A stretch of DNA of 5,154 bases, from the NCBI GenBank assembly GCA_003646045.1, contig QNDV01000222.1, positions 1 through 5,154 on the forward strand. The letters are read 5' to 3'. The stretch is from a bacterium (GTDB lineage: Bacteria; Krumholzibacteriota; Krumholzibacteria; LZORAL124-64-63). The notes under the pieces were generated by a model. The model searched no databases. It was not told where the DNA came from and saw only the letters and a program-made list of their open reading frames with translations. Of this stretch, positions 1-5,154 are shown one piece after another (position 1 is the first letter of the stretch; each line of letters begins with the position of its first letter). Position numbers and translations under genes: made by a program.

Positions 1-725
1 CACAGGAGTCGTCAACAGGAGCCGCACCCACCGTCTTCGGCCCCGGTGAACTCATGGAGTTTTCCATAGACTACGGGATCGTCAATGCCGGCAGCGCCAC
101 TCTCGCGGTGGTGGAAGTGAAGGAACACGGCGGGCGGCGGGTCTACCACATCGAGAGCAAGGCCAACAGTAACCGGTTCTTCTCGTCGTTCTACAAGGTC
201 CGGGACAGGGTTGTCAGCTATATGGATGTGCAGACCCTGAACAGTGTCTATTTCCACAAGCGCCTGCGCGAGGGGGACTACCGCAAGACGGTGGAGATGG
301 ATTTCGACCACGAGGCCGAAGTTGCCCGGTACCGCGACGGGCGTACGTTCGATATCCTGCCCGGTACCCACGATGTGCTTTCGGCTTTCTTCTATATCCG
401 CAATCTGGACCTGGCGCCGGGAAAGGTCTACAGTGTGCCGGCACACAGTTCGCGACGGACCTATGACCTGCGGGTGATGGTACACGGCCGCGAAACCGTG
501 GAGGTCAAGGCGGGAACCTATACCTGCTTCGTCGTCGAGCCCGTGATAGAGGGTGAGGGACTTTTCAAGCACGAGGGCAAGTTGACGTTGTACATTACGG
601 ATGACGAGTATCGTACGCCTGTCCTGATTAAAACCAAGGTGCCAGTGGGGTCCATAGACGTGCAATTGACCGCTTATCGACCGGGACGACCTCTTGAGCC
701 GCTTAACCTGGTGGAACGCCCCTGA
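1..725 (+). CDS. DUF3108 domain protein, presumed exported (5' partial)
   Basis: The reading frame is open from position 3 to the TGA at 723-725 with no stop, so the gene enters from the left. The ATG at 54 is probably internal: the 17 codons before it give sequence such as GPGELMEFSIDYG, which matches the conserved first strand of the DUF3108 family (PF11306; PGE.L.Y.V.YG then AG.A.L). Counting from Met54, further family landmarks are DVLSAFFYIRNLDL (about 107-120, the most typical signature), the segment around KAGTYTC, and LYITDDEYRTPV (about 178-189) followed by VPVGSIDVQLTAY near the end. Family members are usually beta-rich periplasmic proteins with an N-terminal signal peptide; that part would lie outside the window. 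No catalytic residues are known to me and the function is unknown. The next gene starts 4 bases after the stop, so it is probably co-transcribed with the glycosyltransferase and may serve the same envelope process. Confidence 0.85.
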   Translation, partial: QESSTGAAPTVFGPGELMEFSIDYGIVNAGSATLAVVEVKEHGGRRVYHIESKANSNRFFSSFYKVRDRVVSYMDVQTLNSVYFHKRLREGDYRKTVEMDFDHEAEVARYRDGRTFDILPGTHDVLSAFFYIRNLDLAPGKVYSVPAHSSRRTYDLRVMVHGRETVEVKAGTYTCFVVEPVIEGEGLFKHEGKLTLYITDDEYRTPVLIKTKVPVGSIDVQLTAYRPGRPLEPLNLVERP

Positions 726-729
726 ACCC

Positions 730-2322
730 ATGAGAAAAACCACTGACCACTCACCGCTGGTACCACCTGTCGGCTGGTTGCGCCACCGGACTCCCGTCCC
801 CTCGACCGGCGCCGGCTTTATCCTGGCAGTGACGCTGCTGGCGGCTGCGCTGCGCCTCTATGGACTGACCACCCAGTCGTTGTGGGTGGACGAGGTGATG
901 ACCTGGACCAGGATCCGCCCGGGGGCGGGGCTCATTCTGTGGGAGCAACTCCGGGACAACATCCAGGGTCCCCTCTATCTGGCCGTGGTCTGGCCTCTGG
1001 TGCGCCTGGCGGACTCCGAGCTGATGTTGAGGTTGCCGGCGGCGGTCGCCGGAGTGCTGGCGGTGCCCCTTTTTGCAGGGGTGGCGGTGCGGCTCGTGGA
1101 GCCGCGTGCCGCGCGCCTGGCGGTATTGCTGCTGGCCATCAATCCTTTCCACGTCTGGTACAGTCAGGAGGCGCGCGGTTACGCCTTCCTGATCCTGTTC
1201 GCGGTGGCCGCGGCCTGGTGTTGGCTGGAGATGGTACGCAGGGGACCCACGCCGCGCCTGGCGCTGCTGCTGGCCATGAGCCTGGCCGGTGCCATATGGA
1301 GCAACATGTCCGGCGTCTTCCTGTGGGTTGCCATGGTCTTGACCGTAGTGGGCACCCGCCCGGCAAATCCGCGCGCTTGGGGGCTGTGGGCCCTGGCGCT
1401 GGGTGGCGGCCTGCTGGCGGCCATGCCCTGGCTGGGGCAGGCGTCCGGTATCTGGGCGGTGTCCCGTATTATCCCGGGGGCAGCCACCGGCGAGGCCTTG
1501 CGCGGTGCCACCACCTTCTCGCCCCTGGTGATACCTTACACCTTCTATTCGTTCTGGTACGGGTTCAGCCTCGGGCCCTCCCTGCGCGAGTTGCATGGGG
1601 TTGGTGGTCTGACAACCCTGGGAGCCTGGCTGCCCCTGGTGGCAGTGGCGGCGTTGCCCCTGGGCCTGGGCCTGGTGGGCACGTTGCTTCACTGGCGGCG
1701 CCGGACGACATTGCTGATGATCTGGACGGTGGTGCCGTGGCTCATCCTGGTACTGCTTGCCATGCGCAATATCAAACCCTGGAATGCCCGCTATCTGGCG
1801 GTGACCCTGCCCTGGGTGTTGCTGCTGGTGGCACACGGTACGGTTCAACTACCACGACGCCTGGGCGCGATCAGCACGGCGGTTCTGTGCGGGCTGATGC
1901 TGGTGTCGGTCTTCGGCTATCACGGCCTGGATCGCTATGCCAAGGCGGATGTGCGCGGAGCGGCAGCACTGGTGGCTTCCCGGACGGCTTCGTCCGGTGA
2001 ACCCGCCCAGGCGGTTCTGGTACCCACCGTGACGGGGGTCTACCGCTACTATGACCGCACCAGCAGCGACGTCATAGCGTCGTGGAACGTGGCGCCGTTG
2101 GGTGATGCGGGCGCCGCCGATCGTTTCGTGGCCAACCGGCTTGCCGGCCGTCAGCGGGCCTGGGTGGTGCTGGCCAGGGAGTGGTATCTTGACCCGCGGG
2201 GCCTGCTGGTGCCCGCCCTGGAACGAGCCGGCCGCGTCGACGAGGATTTGCAGCTGAGCGGCGTACGGCTGCTGCAGTGGCACAGGCTATCACCGGTGCC
2301 GGGAGAAGCGGATGGCGACTGA
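730..2322 (+). CDS. GT-C family glycosyltransferase (GT39/ArnT/PMT-like), integral membrane
   Basis: A 530-residue polytopic membrane protein. Enzymes of this superfamily (GT39/GT83, PMT_2-type) transfer a sugar from a polyprenyl-phosphate donor to a protein, lipid A or glycan on the periplasmic face. Visible hallmarks: a first hydrophobic helix (about 28-45) running into LRLYGLTTQSLWVDEVMTW, where Asp54-Glu55 sits at the family's catalytic acid position in the first periplasmic loop; PLYLAVVWPL and SELMLRLPAAVAG (81-109); NPFHVWYSQEARGY (138-151), a conserved loop of this group; many Leu/Ala/Val-rich helices up to about 398; ARYLAVTLPW (353-362), typical of the last membrane segments; and a soluble tail of about 130 residues, likely periplasmic. 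I chose ATG 730 because it follows the upstream stop by 4 bases; an in-frame TTG at 694 would overlap the DUF3108 gene. The ribosome site is weak (GGTGGAA at 710-716, 13 bases away), which suggests translational coupling. Donor and acceptor cannot be read from sequence. Confidence 0.88.
   Translation: MRKTTDHSPLVPPVGWLRHRTPVPSTGAGFILAVTLLAAALRLYGLTTQSLWVDEVMTWTRIRPGAGLILWEQLRDNIQGPLYLAVVWPLVRLADSELMLRLPAAVAGVLAVPLFAGVAVRLVEPRAARLAVLLLAINPFHVWYSQEARGYAFLILFAVAAAWCWLEMVRRGPTPRLALLLAMSLAGAIWSNMSGVFLWVAMVLTVVGTRPANPRAWGLWALALGGGLLAAMPWLGQASGIWAVSRIIPGAATGEALRGATTFSPLVIPYTFYSFWYGFSLGPSLRELHGVGGLTTLGAWLPLVAVAALPLGLGLVGTLLHWRRRTTLLMIWTVVPWLILVLLAMRNIKPWNARYLAVTLPWVLLLVAHGTVQLPRRLGAISTAVLCGLMLVSVFGYHGLDRYAKADVRGAAALVASRTASSGEPAQAVLVPTVTGVYRYYDRTSSDVIASWNVAPLGDAGAADRFVANRLAGRQRAWVVLAREWYLDPRGLLVPALERAGRVDEDLQLSGVRLLQWHRLSPVPGEADGD
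2302..2305 (+). promoter_or_regulatory. Shine-Dalgarno for the sugar transferase
   Basis: GGAG within GGGAGAAG, 6 bases before ATG 2312 and inside the 3' end of the glycosyltransferase gene. It supports the overlapping start at 2312 rather than a later one. Confidence 0.7.
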
Positions 2323-3004
2323 GAACTTCTACGGCAGCGATGCCGTCTACGAGTTGTTGGTGGCTGCGGTTACCGCGGAGCGTCCACTGGTCCGCCCCTC
2401 GCGTTTCTTCCTGGTGGCCAAACGTTTCTTCGATCTGGTTTCGTCCCTGGCCGGGCTGGCCCTGCTGCTGCCCCTGCTGCCGTTCATCGTCCTGCTGATC
2501 AAACTGGAAACACCAGGTCCGATCCTGTTTCGACAGACCCGGGTGGGCCGGGCGGGGCGCCTGTTTCCGTGTTTCAAGTTTCGCTCCATGGTGAGCGATG
2601 CCGAGGCGCGCAAGACCGATCTGGAGGACCTCAACGAGGCCACCGGTGCGGCCTTCAAGATCAAGGACGACCCGCGCATCACCGGTGTCGGCCGCTTTCT
2701 TCGTCGCAGCAGCCTGGACGAGTTTCCCCAGCTGCTGAATGTACTGCGCGGCGAGATGACGGTGGTCGGACCGCGACCGCAGATACCAGCCGAGGTGGCC
2801 CGCTACACTCCCGAACAGGCCCTGCGGCTGGAAGCCAAGCCGGGCCTGACCTGCTTGTGGCAGGTGTCCGGCCGCAGCCATCTTGATTTCGAGGAGTGGA
2901 TGGAACTGGATGGTCGGTATGTCCGTCATCGCAGCCTGGCGTTGGACCTGAAGATCCTGCTCAGGACGCTGCCGGCGGTGATCGAACGCAAGGGTGCGTA
3001 CTAG
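2312..3004 (+). CDS. Polyprenyl-phosphate sugar-phosphate transferase (bacterial sugar transferase family, WcaJ/PglC-like)
   Basis: A 230-residue member of PF02397. These enzymes move a hexose-1-phosphate from a nucleotide sugar onto undecaprenyl phosphate, the first membrane step of O-antigen, capsule, exopolysaccharide or N-glycan assembly. Domain order: an N-terminal extension of about 35 residues; Lys37-Arg38 before FFDLVSSLAGLALLLPLLPF (39-58), the single membrane segment with prolines at 54 and 57; PGPILFRQTRVGR (68-80); FKFRSM (89-93 region); GRFLRRSSLDEFPQLLNVL (127-145) holding the Asp136-Glu137 catalytic pair; GEMTVVGPRP (147-156); and KPGLTCLWQVSGRS (176-189). All core motifs are intact. 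It lacks the four-helix N-terminal part and CoA-binding-like domain of WcaJ/WbaP, so it is the short monotopic PglC-like form with a small N-terminal extension. It overlaps the glycosyltransferase by 11 bases, implying coupled translation. The sugar (galactose, glucose, diNAcBac or other) cannot be told. Confidence 0.93.
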   Translation: MATENFYGSDAVYELLVAAVTAERPLVRPSRFFLVAKRFFDLVSSLAGLALLLPLLPFIVLLIKLETPGPILFRQTRVGRAGRLFPCFKFRSMVSDAEARKTDLEDLNEATGAAFKIKDDPRITGVGRFLRRSSLDEFPQLLNVLRGEMTVVGPRPQIPAEVARYTPEQALRLEAKPGLTCLWQVSGRSHLDFEEWMELDGRYVRHRSLALDLKILLRTLPAVIERKGAY

Positions 3005-3010
3005 GAAGAG
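3003..3010 (+). promoter_or_regulatory. Shine-Dalgarno for acpS, overlapping the upstream stop codon
   Basis: AGGAAGAG just before ATG 3013; its first two bases are part of the TAG stop (3002-3004) of the sugar transferase. It fixes the acpS start and points to reinitiation by ribosomes finishing the upstream gene. Confidence 0.65.
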
Positions 3011-3012
3011 GC

Positions 3013-3417
3013 ATGGCTTTGATTCTGGGCCTGGGCACGGACATCGTGGTGGTGGCGCGTATCGGTGATCTGGTTCAGCGACACGGCAACCGGTTCCTGG
3101 ATCGTTGTTTCCGGGAGGGTGAGCAGGCAGCGGGTCAACGGCCGGGTGCCACCGGCGCGACGGCCCTTGCCGCCAGGTGGGCGGCCAAGGAGGCCTTCCT
3201 GAAAGCCCTGGGAAGAGACGTGCGGCGCTTACCCTACCGCGATGTGGAAGTGGTGGGAACGGAGGTGGGCCCGGTGCAATTGCGTCTACACGGGCGTGCG
3301 GCGGCGGCACTGGCGGATATCCACGGTGACCGCGTGCACCTGTCGATCAGTCACCAGGAGAACTTGGCGGTTGCCATGGTTGTCATCGAATCCGATGCCG
3401 GCGGTCAGTCGATCTGA
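3013..3417 (+). CDS. acpS: Holo-[acyl-carrier-protein] synthase (4'-phosphopantetheinyl transferase, AcpS type)
   Basis: A 134-residue protein, close to the usual AcpS length of about 120-130. It transfers the phosphopantetheine arm of coenzyme A to a conserved serine of apo-acyl carrier protein, in the cytoplasm, using Mg2+. Motifs: ILGLGTDIVVVARI (4-17) with Asp10 as the metal ligand; ARWAAKEAFLKALG (54-67), the W..KEA signature, with Glu60 as the second metal ligand; YRDVEV (75-80); and HLSISHQENLAVAMVVIE (109-126), the C-terminal core strand. The start gives the family-typical short N-terminus. Its usual neighbours in proteobacteria are pdxJ, recO, era or rnc; here it is last in a glycan operon, 8 bases after the sugar transferase. 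It could be the only housekeeping AcpS or a second copy dedicated to a local carrier protein; the window cannot tell. The tail after about residue 127 is short and not conserved. Confidence 0.93.
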   Translation: MALILGLGTDIVVVARIGDLVQRHGNRFLDRCFREGEQAAGQRPGATGATALAARWAAKEAFLKALGRDVRRLPYRDVEVVGTEVGPVQLRLHGRAAAALADIHGDRVHLSISHQENLAVAMVVIESDAGGQSI

Positions 3418-3489
3418 GTAGCCGGAAAGCGGCGTGGCCACACGGGATTCCCCCCGCCGAGGTCTGCGGCCTCCTGCCGTCCAAAGGTC
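3418..3489. other. Intergenic region after acpS, no clear terminator
   Basis: This stretch carries only weak inverted repeats: GCCG/CGGC at 3421-3424 and 3430-3433, and GAGGTC/GGCCTC at 3459-3464 and 3468-3473 (one G-U pair, loop of 3). Neither is followed by a T run, so no intrinsic terminator can be supported. Transcription of the first block may end by Rho or read through into phzF. I saw no small gene here. Confidence 0.5.
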
Positions 3490-3518
3490 TTGGAAGCACA
3501 GAATGTCTGTGCTACATT
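3490..3518 (+). promoter_or_regulatory. Sigma70-like promoter with extended -10, upstream of the phzF-family gene
   Basis: TTGGAA (3490-3495) resembles the -35 box TTGACA, and TACATT (3513-3518) resembles the -10 box TATAAT. The spacer is exactly 17 bases, and TGC (3510-3512) sits just before the -10 as an extended -10 element. Transcription would begin near 3525, leaving a leader of about 58 bases. The AT-rich boxes stand out in a GC-rich background. Read by eye, without scoring or experimental support. Confidence 0.6.
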
Positions 3519-3519
3519 C
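3495..3519. repeat. Two overlapping inverted repeats inside the promoter (candidate operator)
   Basis: The first repeat is AGCACAGA-ATG-TCTGTGCT (3495-3513), a perfect 8-base palindrome with a 3-base centre that exactly fills the gap between the -35 and -10 boxes. The second is GAATGT (3501-3506) and ACATTC (3514-3519), a perfect 6-base pair with a 7-base spacer, covering the -10 box. The two share bases and could not form together as hairpins. Because both lie upstream of the predicted transcription start, a binding site for a dimeric regulator is more likely than an RNA structure. No known regulator consensus was recognised. Confidence 0.5.
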
Positions 3520-3565
3520 GGCCTTCGGTCACCGCTGGCACGGGGATGCGCCGTCGCATGTCGAT

Positions 3566-3570
3566 AGGGA
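3566..3570 (+). promoter_or_regulatory. Possible Shine-Dalgarno for the phzF-family gene
   Basis: AGGGA, 12 bases before ATG 3583, which is longer than the usual spacing. No closer purine-rich site exists, and the ATGs at 3546 and 3558 are in another frame, so 3583 remains the best start. Confidence 0.4.
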
Positions 3571-3582
3571 ATACGCTCGATC

Positions 3583-4491
3583 ATGGAACTGGATTTCCTG
3601 TTTATAGACGTTTTTACCGACGCCCCTTTCGGTGGCAGTCGTTTGAACCTGTTCCCCGACGGCACCGCCCTGTCCACGGACATGATGCAGAAGCTGGCCA
3701 TGGAAATGGCGGTGGGCGAGACGGCGTTCATCGTACCGGCCCGCCGCCAGGCGGTTGATCGGTGTGGCTTGCGGGTGTTCACACCGGCGGCGGAGATTCC
3801 CTTCGGCGGGCACTCGGTGCTGGGGGCTACCTACGCCCTGGATCGTCTCGGTCGGCGCGAGGGCAAGACCCCCGGTGTCTTCCGGTGGGAGTTGGAAGCC
3901 GGCGAATACGACGTGACCATCAACGATGACAGCGGTATGCGGTCCTTCAGCCTGGTGCAGGACACTCCGGTCTTCATGGGACAGTACTTCCATCGCGGCA
4001 AGGTGGCTGCGGCCCTGGGCCTGGACGAGGACGCCATCGCCATCACGGGCCTGCCGTGTGAAGTCATATCCACCGGCCTGCCCATTCACGTGGTCCCGGT
4101 GGATTCCCTCGAGACCATGCATCGCATCAGCCTGCGCCGCCGGGAAGCTGACGCCATCGCCCGCGATCTGGGCTTCGGCGACCTGTTCGTCTTCACCTGC
4201 GAGACCGAGGCGCCCGATGCCACGGTGCACTGCCGCATGTTCGCGCCCCACTTCGGGATTCCCGAGGATGCGGCCAGCGGTGCGGCCACGGGGGCTCTGG
4301 TGGCCTACCTGCTGAAGCACAGGCTGGTCAAACCGGCACCGCGGGTACGCATCGTCAGCGAGCAGGGTCTCGAGATGGGACGGCCCAGCCGCATTATAGC
4401 CGAGGCGGATGTCGTGGACGGGCAGGCACGCAGTATCGCCGTGGGCGGCCACTGTGTCGCAGTCGGATCGGGCACCATTACCCTGCCCTGA
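3583..4491 (+). CDS. PhzF family isomerase/epimerase
   Basis: A 302-residue protein of normal length for the PhzF/YddE family (diaminopimelate-epimerase fold, PF02567), which catalyses proton shifts on small acids; the founding member isomerises DHHA in phenazine synthesis, but most relatives have unknown substrates. The start MELDFLFIDVFTDAPFGG is typical. Residues aligned by motif with the PhzF active site are present: Glu46 in AVGETAF (catalytic acid), His77 in FTPAAEIPFGGH (66-77), and Asp229 in GIPEDAASGAATGAL (225-239). One deviation: the nearly invariant GNP of the first loop (normally ..GNPLAVF) reads GSRLNLF (18-24), replacing Asn-Pro by Ser-Arg. The gene has its own promoter and candidate operator, and lies 50 bases before an acyl-CoA dehydrogenase gene, so the two are probably co-transcribed. 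No other phenazine gene is present, so phenazine synthesis is not supported; the substrate is unknown. Confidence 0.92.
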   Translation: MELDFLFIDVFTDAPFGGSRLNLFPDGTALSTDMMQKLAMEMAVGETAFIVPARRQAVDRCGLRVFTPAAEIPFGGHSVLGATYALDRLGRREGKTPGVFRWELEAGEYDVTINDDSGMRSFSLVQDTPVFMGQYFHRGKVAAALGLDEDAIAITGLPCEVISTGLPIHVVPVDSLETMHRISLRRREADAIARDLGFGDLFVFTCETEAPDATVHCRMFAPHFGIPEDAASGAATGALVAYLLKHRLVKPAPRVRIVSEQGLEMGRPSRIIAEADVVDGQARSIAVGGHCVAVGSGTITLP

Positions 4492-4502
4492 CCATATCCA
4501 AG

Positions 4503-4516
4503 CCGGCCGAGGCCGG
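4503..4516. repeat. GC-rich palindrome between the phzF-family gene and the acyl-CoA dehydrogenase gene
   Basis: CCGGCC-GA-GGCCGG, a perfect 6-base inverted repeat with a 2-base centre, in the 50-base gap. No T run follows, so it is not an intrinsic terminator. It could be a short mRNA hairpin or a chance product of high GC content. Confidence 0.35.
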
Positions 4517-4525
4517 TCCCAACCC

Positions 4526-4532
4526 GGAAAGG
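4526..4532 (+). promoter_or_regulatory. Shine-Dalgarno for the acyl-CoA dehydrogenase gene
   Basis: GGAAAGG, 9 bases before ATG 4542, with good spacing. It decides the start of this gene, whose reading frame has no stop inside the window. Confidence 0.65.
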
Positions 4533-4541
4533 TTTCGATCA

Positions 4542-5154
4542 ATGAGCAACCCCGCCGGACTATCCCCGGAAATGACCGAAATGGTCATTCAGACCCTGCG
4601 CCAGGTCGTAGAGCGCGAGCTGCCCGACGAACGCATCATCGAGTTGGACGCGCAGGACTGCTTTCCCGAGGATCTAATCCGCAAGCTGCTGTCGCCGGAC
4701 GTGGGTGTGCACCTGATCTTCATTCCCGAGGAAGTGGGTGGACTGGGGGGCGGGGCCAGGGACCTCTGTCGGGTCAGCGAGGAGATGGCTTCCATCGATC
4801 TGGGCGTGGCCACGGCTTTTCTCGCCATATGCCTCGGCACCGACCCGATCCTCGTGGGTGGCACGGACGAGCAGAAGCAGCACTGGTTGTCGCGAATAGC
4901 GGGTGAGGGGCTCATCGTGGCCTACGGCGTGACCGAACCGGGCGCGGGCAGCAACGTCGCTGCAATCAACACCAGCGCCGATCCCATCCTTGACGGTGAA
5001 GGCGCTGTCACCGGTTACCGGCTCAACGGAACCAAACAGTTCATCACCAATGGCGGGGTGGCCGAGCTCTACACCATCCTGGCCCGTACACCGGGTGGTC
5101 TGAGCTTCTTTGCCGTGGAGCGCGGCACGCCCGGGCTGGAAACGGGGCGTCACG
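4542..5154 (+). CDS. Acyl-CoA dehydrogenase family flavoprotein (3' partial)
   Basis: The first 204 codons are visible; the frame stays open to the window end. Full-length relatives are about 380-400 residues, so roughly half is missing. These FAD enzymes oxidise the alpha-beta bond of acyl thioesters, on CoA or, in some relatives, on a carrier protein. Visible parts: the helical N-terminal domain (about 10-125), with FIPEEVGGLGGGARDLCRVSEE (60-81) corresponding to the P.e.GG.G...... signature; DEQKQHWLSRIAGEGLIVAYGVTEPGAGSN, in which VTEPGAGSN (130-138) is the flavin/substrate loop; and RLNGTKQFITNGGVAELYTILART (160-183), the middle beta domain signature. The loop has Asn138 where most relatives have Asp. 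The catalytic base and the C-terminal FAD-binding part lie outside the window, so substrate class cannot be assigned. The start is fixed by a good ribosome site. It is probably co-transcribed with the phzF-family gene. Confidence 0.9.
   Translation, partial: MSNPAGLSPEMTEMVIQTLRQVVERELPDERIIELDAQDCFPEDLIRKLLSPDVGVHLIFIPEEVGGLGGGARDLCRVSEEMASIDLGVATAFLAICLGTDPILVGGTDEQKQHWLSRIAGEGLIVAYGVTEPGAGSNVAAINTSADPILDGEGAVTGYRLNGTKQFITNGGVAELYTILARTPGGLSFFAVERGTPGLETGRH

Noticed and set aside
54..56. ATG at 54 as the start of the DUF3108 gene
   Set aside because: Conserved family sequence continues in frame before it and the frame is open to the window edge, so it is an internal methionine.
694..696. 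TTG at 694 as the start of the glycosyltransferase
   Set aside because: It would overlap the upstream gene by 32 bases and add 12 residues with no family similarity; ATG 730 is in frame and better placed.
12..743. Long open frame on the minus strand opposite the DUF3108 gene
   Set aside because: It lies antisense to a gene with clear family motifs and encodes no recognisable domain; long antisense frames are expected in GC-rich coding DNA.
751..1848. 365-codon open frame on the minus strand opposite the glycosyltransferase
   Set aside because: The product is rich in Gln, His, Arg and Gly with no domain, a typical mirror of a Leu/Ala/Val-rich membrane protein gene.
882..2000. 372-codon open frame on the plus strand inside the glycosyltransferase
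   Set aside because: It is out of frame with the recognised GT-C protein and its product is Gly/Ala-rich without motifs.
2072..3310. 412-codon open frame on the minus strand spanning three genes
   Set aside because: It crosses three genes with strong motifs on the other strand, and its product is Pro/Arg/Gln-rich low-information sequence.
3421..3473. Inverted repeats after acpS as an intrinsic terminator
   Set aside because: Stems are short and no T run follows either of them.
3546..3559. ATGCG-CCGT-CGCAT small hairpin in the leader of the phzF-family gene as a riboswitch or attenuator
   Set aside because: Only a short 5-base stem with no alternative pairing or T run; too little to call a regulatory RNA.
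3529..4542. 337-codon open frame on the minus strand opposite the phzF-family gene
   Set aside because: Antisense to a gene with intact catalytic motifs; no recognisable domain.
4409..4906. 165-codon plus-strand frame bridging the phzF-family and acyl-CoA dehydrogenase genes
   Set aside because: It overlaps both real genes out of frame and has no recognisable product.

Overview
This GC-rich window is densely coded, and every supportable gene lies on the + strand. The gene types (an exported DUF3108 protein, a PMT/ArnT-like membrane glycosyltransferase, a WcaJ/PglC-type sugar-phosphate transferase) and the clear sigma70-like promoter suggest a Gram-negative bacterium. A high-GC gammaproteobacterium is most likely, but there is no rRNA or other marker here to fix the lineage.

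The layout falls into two transcription blocks. Block 1 (1-3417) is a tight run of four genes. First is the 3' part of a DUF3108 gene, whose start and presumed signal peptide lie before the window. A 530-residue GT-C (GT39/ArnT-like) glycosyltransferase follows, starting 4 bases after its stop. Next is a 230-residue polyprenyl-phosphate sugar-phosphate transferase that overlaps the glycosyltransferase by 11 bases. Last is holo-[acyl-carrier-protein] synthase (acpS), 8 bases further on. The spacing implies one operon with translational coupling. The two sugar enzymes are the kind that build or decorate undecaprenyl-linked surface glycan: the first loads a sugar phosphate onto the lipid carrier on the cytoplasmic side, the second transfers sugar from a lipid donor on the periplasmic side.

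A 165-base gap (3418-3582) then holds the best regulatory signal in the window: TTGGAA, 17 bases, TGC-TACATT (an extended -10). A perfect 8-3-8 inverted repeat fits almost exactly between the two boxes, and a second, overlapping 6-7-6 inverted repeat covers the -10. This looks like an operator-controlled promoter.

Block 2 (3583-5154, running off the end) has a PhzF-family isomerase/epimerase with its catalytic residues intact, then, 50 bases later, the first 204 residues of an acyl-CoA dehydrogenase family flavoprotein. The acyl-CoA dehydrogenase next to an acpS and a PhzF-like protein, beside glycan genes, raises the possibility of a small carrier-protein-dependent acyl pathway feeding a surface polymer or a secondary metabolite. 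That is inference. No carrier protein, ligase or exosortase is visible inside the window. I saw no tRNA, rRNA, CRISPR array, insertion sequence or pseudogene, and no gene-free stretch over 300 bases.
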